DNA of 64,000 bases. Origin: Struthio camelus. Its lineage: Eukaryota; Chordata; Aves; Struthioniformes; Struthionidae. A model generated the notes under the pieces. The model made no database searches, was not told the origin of the DNA, and worked only from the letters and a program-made list of their open reading frames with translations. The stretch lies in the NCBI RefSeq assembly GCF_040807025.1, contig NC_090946.1, positions 5,374,001 through 5,438,000 on the forward strand, written 5' to 3'. Made by a program: the position numbers and the translations under genes. Within the stretch, counting starts at the first letter, position 1. Each line of letters starts with the position of its first letter. This document shows, one piece after another, positions 58,474 to 64,000 of the stretch.

Positions 58474-61400
58474 GTGAGTGTGCCGGGAAGGGCCCCGGGG
58501 CCCTGGGGCACCGCCCGCACCAAAGGGGCTGCCCCAAGCCGGGCTGTCTCCCGCTGCAGGCAGCCGGCGCCTACGGCTGGTGAGCGGCCCCGGCCGCTGC
58601 GCCGGCAGAGTGGAGCTCTACGTCCGGGGCGCCTGGAGCAGCGTCTGCCAGGACTCGTGGCACCTGTCCGACGCCGCCGTCGTCTGCCGCCACTTGGGCT
58701 GCGGCCAGGCCCTGGCAGCGCCCGCCTCGGCCCGCTACGGCCGCGGCTCGGGGCCGCTGTGGCTGGGCGCTGGTGGCTGCTCCGGGGCCGAGGCCACGCT
58801 CTGGCACTGCCCGGCCCCGGCCCCGGCCCCGGCCCCGGCCCCGGGGCAGCGCGGGTGCAAGCAGGGCGCCGGCGCAGCAGCCGTCTGCTCAGGTCAGCAC
58901 CGCCCTCCACCGGGGCCGGCGCCAGCGGCACTCTGGCAGCGGCCGTGGGGCCAGCCCTCCCCACTCGCCTCCTTGCCCACCTCCCAACACCCTGGGCACT
59001 GCCGGCGGGCAACGCGGCGCCTCGGCCCCGCCGATGTGGGCTCCTCTCGCTGCCTGGGGGAAGCGCTCGGGCTGGCGGGGCTGTGTGCCCGACGCCAGCT
59101 GAGCTGCCACCTCCGTGCTTGCCCCTTGCAGAGCTCACAGCCCTGCGGCTGGTGGGCGGCAGCGGCTGCGCCGGGCGCCTGCAGGTCTTCTACAACGGGA
59201 CGTGGGGCAGCATGTGCGCCAACGGCACCAGCCGCGCCACAGCCGCCGTGGTGTGCCGGCAGCTGGGCTGCGGGGCCGGGGGCAGCCTGGCGGCCGTCCC
59301 CGCAACCCCCCAGGCCGGGGGCCCCGCCTGGCTGGCCTGGGTGCAGTGCGGCGAGGGGGCCGACTCCCTCTGGCGCTGCCCCTCCGCCCCCTGGCACCTG
59401 CACCACTGCCGCTCCCCCGGGGACACCCACATCACGTGCCACGGGCAGCCTCCAGCCAACAGCGCGACTCCCACGCCAGCCCCCACCACCGCCTGCCCCG
59501 CCGGCGCAGCCTGCACAGGTAGCTCTGCCCGCCCAGGCCAGCACCGTGGCCCCACGCACCCTCCCGCTCTGGCCGCTGCAGTCCAGGGCAAGGCCAGCAC
59601 CTCTGGCAAGGACAGGCCTGCTGCTGGCCTGCTGCCACCCCTCCGCCCAACACAGGGCTTGACCCCAGGCCAAAGGGTGCCCTCCTTGGCCTCCCTGTCC
59701 CGGCAGCCACTCCCCTGCATCCCCCCCAGGCATCCACTCCTCCTCTGGACAATGCAGCATGCCAGAGGCTCCACGGCCTCCCTCCACCTCCACCGCCTTT
59801 CCATGTCCTCACAGGTGCCCCCAGGAACCCCCCAACACCTGCTGGGGCCATGCCGCTGACCACCGTCCTCTGCATCGTCCTGGGGACCCTTCTGTGCCTG
59901 GCCCTGGGGGCCCTTGCTGTGCAGGCATGGCGCTCCATGGCTCGGCGCACAGGTGAGTCCCACCGGGGGTCTCTGCGGCTGAAGCTACCAGGACGAGGGG
60001 TCCCGGCAGAGCCAGAGAGGCCTGGGGGCTGCTTATGTCTCCTGGCACTGCCCGGCCCAGCTGCACAGGCTGGGACAGGCACAGCAGAGCAGGCCAGAAG
60101 GCCAGTGCAGAGCTAGGGCAGGACCCGGCACAACATGGGCACCACGCAGGGGCACCACAGCCACTCCGACGACAGGGCAAAACCCCTATGGGGCTGGGCC
60201 ACAGGGTTATCGCGGGGAGAGCTGGTGACCTCCAGCATCCCACGCGCTGCACCCACGGCCTCGGGTTATCACTGCCCTTCATTTCCAGGCCCCCGCAGAG
60301 CTGCAGATACACTCTCAGAGGCAGAGGCCGTCTATGAGGAGCTCGACTACACCCTGACACCCGAGTACCAGCAGGTCCCCAGTGGCTCAGGTGTGTGCAC
60401 CCTGGGCCTGACAGCCAGTGGCGCGTTGAGGCCCCCACGCAACCAGCTCAGCAGCCCGGCAGGGAGCCTGCCCACGTGCTGGCCACAGGGAGGGAGCTGC
60501 AGCAAGGGGGCCTCCTGGCCAGCGGCAGTCCTCACTCTGCCAAGAGGACATCCTGTCCCCGCTGCTGGCCAGGCCATGGGGCCACACACCCTGCCATAAC
60601 ACCCCTTCTCCAGCCTCACCATCGCAGGGCTCAGGGACCAAGCTGCCCTATTACACCCAGCACAGCATGGAGGACAGCAACCCCGGGACTGCCGCAGGTA
60701 CAGGGCCGGGGTGCAGGACCAGGCTGCCACGCACCCACAGGGGCAGCCCTCACACCGCAGCTGGTACCGGCACACACCTCATGCAGTGGGCAGGGCAGCA
60801 CCTCCCCTTGGTCCTTTGCTGGGCCGCCTCTTGGAGTTGGGGACCGAGTGTCAGGGATGGTGGCTCCAGCCGAGAGCTGGCGGCCTCACAGAGCAGGCCC
60901 CAACGTGGGCATCCCCGGCACCGTGGCCGGTGGGGGCTGGCGTCACTGGAGCCCGGGCTTGGCCTCGCTTTCACTCTCTGCTGTCTGATGCAGACGTCCC
61001 TGGCCTGACCAGGCACGAACCCCCGGATGGGTACGATGATGCCTCCACCGTGCTGGAGCCAGGAGAGGCCGCTGCTCCGGGGTCAAGTGACGGAGGTGTG
61101 TGCGAGGCTGCGGCACTGGGAGGTAAGAGGTATCGGAGATGGCATGGGGAGCGCTGCCGTGACAGAGGCCGTACTGTCCCGCCAGCAGAGCTGGTTCCCC
61201 TGCACTTTGTCGGGGAGATGGGCAGCACATGGGTACGGAGGAAGCCCTGGCCGGGGCCTGGCATCCGGGGCACGAAGCAGCACCTGCCAGGCACTGGCCT
61301 TGCTGTCCACAGCGGGGAGACAGCCCTCCCTCAGCCCCCTAGAGCCGCCCGCAACCGCCACAGACGCCCTGGCCTCAACACACAGTGACACGGGCTACGA

Positions 61401-61671
61401 CGACGTTGGCATTGGTAGTCTCAGGACGTCTCTCTGAGGACAGCAAGGCTGCCCCACAGCAGTCCCTGAGGACACGTGCGACACAGTAGGGCTCTGCCCC
61501 TGCGGAGCCACAGCCTGGCCATGGTGGGGATCACCCGCTCAATGTATAGCCCACTGGGGCCTGATGAGGACTGCGGGCACAGTGGGGAACTGCCTCCAGC
61601 CTCCCTCCCACGCAGCCCTTCAGCACTACCTGAGTTTCTGTACACTTCCCCTGGGACTGTCTCGCTTTGCG

Positions 61672-61677
61672 ATTAAA
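61672..61677 (+). terminator. Poly(A) signal ATTAAA, SRCR unit 3
   Basis: Same position relative to the tail stop as in units 1 and 2. Confidence 0.55.
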
Positions 61678-61717
61678 AGCCCACAAGTGCTTGGAGGCTC
61701 GGCTCCAGGGCCAGTGC

Positions 61718-62604
61718 TCTTCTGCGAGAGCCCTCAGTCAATTGCTGCTCTGCGCCTGGTCCCTGGTGTCTGTACGCAGTGGGAAAGTGCCCCCGCTTGG
61801 GCTCAGCGGCTGTTGGTTGTGCTGCATCTGGGAAAAGTGTGCCCGCGTGGGAGGTGAGCTTCCCCTGGGAGAGAGAAGGATGCCCAGCAGCTGTGAAGCG
61901 ACTGTGGGCAGGCACTTGCCACCCTCGCCCCTGCCCTGGCAGAGGGCTCTGCCATGTGGGATGGAGGGAAAGTGCTGGGGTGGCACCAGGTGCTGGCCAG
62001 TGCCCTGCCCTTGCCTGGGTGCTGCTGCCAGAACTTAGAGGAGGTCAGAGAGGCCTGTAAGTCATGGCTGGGCTGAACAGCTTGGCCAGCACAGCCAGGC
62101 ATGAGCAAAGGTCCCCTTGGCTCCCAAAGCCACCCCCACGATTACCGCAGATGCTGAACTGGCTGCCATTCCAGGCACTGTGTTGGAGAGAAACGAGGGT
62201 GCGGGGTTGGGGTCATGGCTCATTCACCAGACACACACCAGGAGTGTCATTGTCCCATGTCCCCGCTGCAGTCAGTGTGGAGAAAGGGGCCCTGTAGAGT
62301 GGGAGGTAGGACGCAGGTCCAGGCTGGGCTGAAGCGCCCCGGGCGCTGTCTCCCTCTGCCCTCCCCGCTCTGTACCTCCCCCTGGACTTGCAGGGAGCAG
62401 CATCTGGCAGCTCAGCAGTGGCATTGCCCACCCCAGGCCTATGCCACTCAGGGTAAAGAAGCCCTTTGTCTCTCTGCACGGCCTGGAAGGCCTTGGAGAG
62501 GCCAGGGCTTTCCAGAGCCTTTTCTCTTGTGCTGAGGAGTAAGTGCATCTCTACAGGGCCAACAGCATGCCACAACTCACTTTGCCCTGCACTGGGCCTT
62601 GTCT
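61718..62604. repeat. Full copy of the NLRP intron 1 segment
   Basis: Matches 30,293-31,183 over its whole length with only scattered differences. Ends at 'gcactgggccttgt', where a CR1 starts. This is the start of a fourth array unit. Confidence 0.9.
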
Positions 62605-64000
62605 TCACAGCATCACAGAATGGTTGAGGTTGGCAGGGACCTCTGGAGATCATCGAGTCCAACTCCCCTGCTCAAGCACGGTCACCTCCAGCCCATTGCC
62701 CACGACCCTCTCCACACACCGCTGCAATAACTCCAAGCAGGGACACTCCACAACCTCGCGGGGCAACCTGCTTCGTCAGTGCTCTGGCACCCTCACACCA
62801 AACAAGTTTTTCCTCCTCTCCAGATGAAACTTCCTCTGTTTCAGTTTGTGCCCATTGCCTCGTGTCCTCTCAGTGGACACCTCTGACAAGAGCCTGGCCC
62901 CATCCTCTTGATGGGATTCATAACCACCTATAAGATCCCCCCTCAGTCTTCCGCTCTCCGTGCTGAACAGCCCCAGACCAGAACTGCACACAGCACCCCC
63001 ATGCTGCACCCGCTAAGGAGCACGTGGGGCCTCCCCAGGCATGAGTTGAGGGCAAGGATCACCTCCCTCGACCTCCGGCCAACACTCTAATGCAGCCCTG
63101 CACACCGTTGGCCTTCTTGGCCATTGGGGTCAGCTTGTTCTCCACCAGGCCTCCCTGCTCCTTCTATGCACACCTGCTTCCCACTACCTCAGCCCCCAGC
63201 CTATACCGGTGCTGGGGGTTGTCCCTCCCGGGCTGCAGGCCTCTGCACTTCCCTTCACTCAACTTCAAGACGCTCCCCTCTGCCCATCGCTCCAGCCTGG
63301 CCAGCTCCCGCAGAATGGCACCTCTGCCCTCTGGCCTAGCAGCCACTCCTCCCACCTTTGGCTCATCAGCAAACTTGCTGCCAGCGCCCTCTCTCCCTTC
63401 CTCCAAGTCACTGAGCAATAACTTGAACTGTACTGCACCCACTCTTCACCCCTGGAGCACACCACGAGGGGATACACGCTGATCCACCTCAACTCTGTCC
63501 CGCTCTGCACAACCCTCTGAGCTCTGCCATACAGCCAGCTTTCAAGACACCACCCTCTCTGCTCCTCTCACCCACACTTCCTCAGCTTCCCTATGAGGAT
63601 GTGAGGCGAGACAGGGTCCAAAGCCTTTCGCTAGTCAAGGGACACAGCATCCACTGCTCTCTCCTCATCTACCCAGCCTGGCGTCTCATCACAGAACGCT
63701 CTCCGGTTGCTTAAGCAGGATTTCTCCCCCATTCACTCCATGCTCACTGCTCTGGATCACTTCCTTAGCTGCCAAATGCTTGGAAATGGTGTCCAGGATG
63801 AGCTGCTCCATCACCTTTCCAGGCCTCGAGGTGAGGTTGCCCGACCTGCAGTTCCCTGCACCCCGCTTCTTGCCCGGTGGGAAGACTCACTCCAGTCCGA
63901 CATTTGCTTTCTTCCAGGCCTCAGGCACCTTCCGTGATCGCTAAGCCCATCCTCCTCCAGCAGCCAAGTCTGCCTTTCACCAGGCTTTCTCCCTGCTCTC
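62604..64000 (-). repeat. CR1 LINE, antisense, runs off the window
   Basis: Begins with cacagcatcacagaatggtt and gttggcagggacctctggag. Internally it shares private variants with the CR1 copies in units 2 and 3 (ctccagcccattgcccacga, tccggttgcttaagcaggat), so it is the same insertion, with some internal deletions. It continues to the last base. Confidence 0.92.

Larger units (their letters stand above)
55233..61437 (+). pseudogene. SRCR receptor unit 3: full exon set, two frameshifts
   Basis: Exons by homology to unit 2: 55233-55299, 55849-56169, 56344-56651, 56794-57102, 57352-57666, 58157-58473, 58560-58892, 59132-59518, 59815-59952, 60289-60390, 60614-60697, 60994-61122, 61313-61437. The third is 308 nt instead of 315 (7-bp deletion near 56,365) and the sixth is 317 instead of 318 (1-bp deletion near 58,463). 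Either one alone gives an early stop if spliced normally. All other exons, splice sites, TM and tail are intact and nearly identical to unit 2. It could be a young pseudogene, an assembly error, or a gene expressed by skipping both 1-1 phase exons (five SRCR domains). Intron 1 is about 230 bp longer than in unit 2. Confidence 0.8.

Noticed and set aside
57877-59859. Plus-strand ORF of 660 codons in unit 3
   Set aside because: It exists only because the 1-bp deletion joins two frames; it runs through introns and reads SRCR6 out of frame.
1-64000. CRISPR arrays, operons, rRNA or tRNA genes
   Set aside because: The window is vertebrate nuclear DNA; no regularly spaced short repeats or recognisable tRNA/rRNA sequence was seen.

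Overview
The window reads as vertebrate nuclear DNA, most likely from a bird. Genes are split by GT-AG introns, CpG islands and an ancient MIR-like SINE are present, and the interspersed repeats are avian-type CR1 LINEs with the typical 3' end. I cannot name the species. Exon boundaries were read by eye from splice sites and checked by phase arithmetic; there is no transcript evidence behind them.

Layout. (1) 1.85-2.27 kb, minus strand: the coding exon of CEND1 (BM88). A GC-rich island at about 18.1-19.6 kb carries a ZNF143/THAP11-like motif and may be its distal promoter. The rest of 0-22.8 kb is non-coding. (2) 22.9-26.1 kb: repeats, namely an antisense CR1, an AT-rich block with a possible endogenous-retrovirus env-like remnant on the minus strand, and a sense CR1. 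(3) 29.25-37.65 kb, plus strand: a complete seven-exon NLRP inflammasome-sensor gene (PYD, FISNA-NACHT, LRRs; 945 predicted aa), closest by eye to NLRP3. (4) 38.9-64 kb: a tandem array of units about 9.7-10 kb long, each carrying a scavenger-receptor cysteine-rich (SRCR) gene of the WC1/CD163L1/SCART type. Unit 1 keeps only the four cytoplasmic-tail exons (40.5-41.7 kb). Unit 2 (45.4-51.4 kb) is an intact 13-exon gene: signal peptide, seven SRCR domains, a TM segment and a tyrosine-rich tail, 982 aa. Unit 3 (55.2-61.4 kb) has every exon but carries a 7-bp and a 1-bp deletion. A fourth unit begins after 61.7 kb and runs off the window.

The most interesting structure is the array itself. Between the SRCR genes lie a CR1 and a broken piece of the NLRP gene (end of intron 1 plus the start of the NACHT exon), followed by sequence matching the NLRP 3' flank. 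This suggests that the ancestral repeat unit was an NLRP+SRCR pair. The NLRP-bearing unit lost its SRCR ectodomain, and the SRCR-bearing units lost their NLRP. The two exons broken in unit 3 are also the only two that encode six-cysteine SRCR domains lacking the C2-C7 pair. All SRCR exons are phase 1-1, so skipping both would keep the frame.

Functionally this is an innate-immune neighbourhood: a cytosolic inflammasome sensor beside surface scavenger/co-receptor genes. CEND1, an NLRP and SCART-type SRCR genes also lie close together on mouse chromosome 7 as I recall it, so the grouping looks like conserved synteny.
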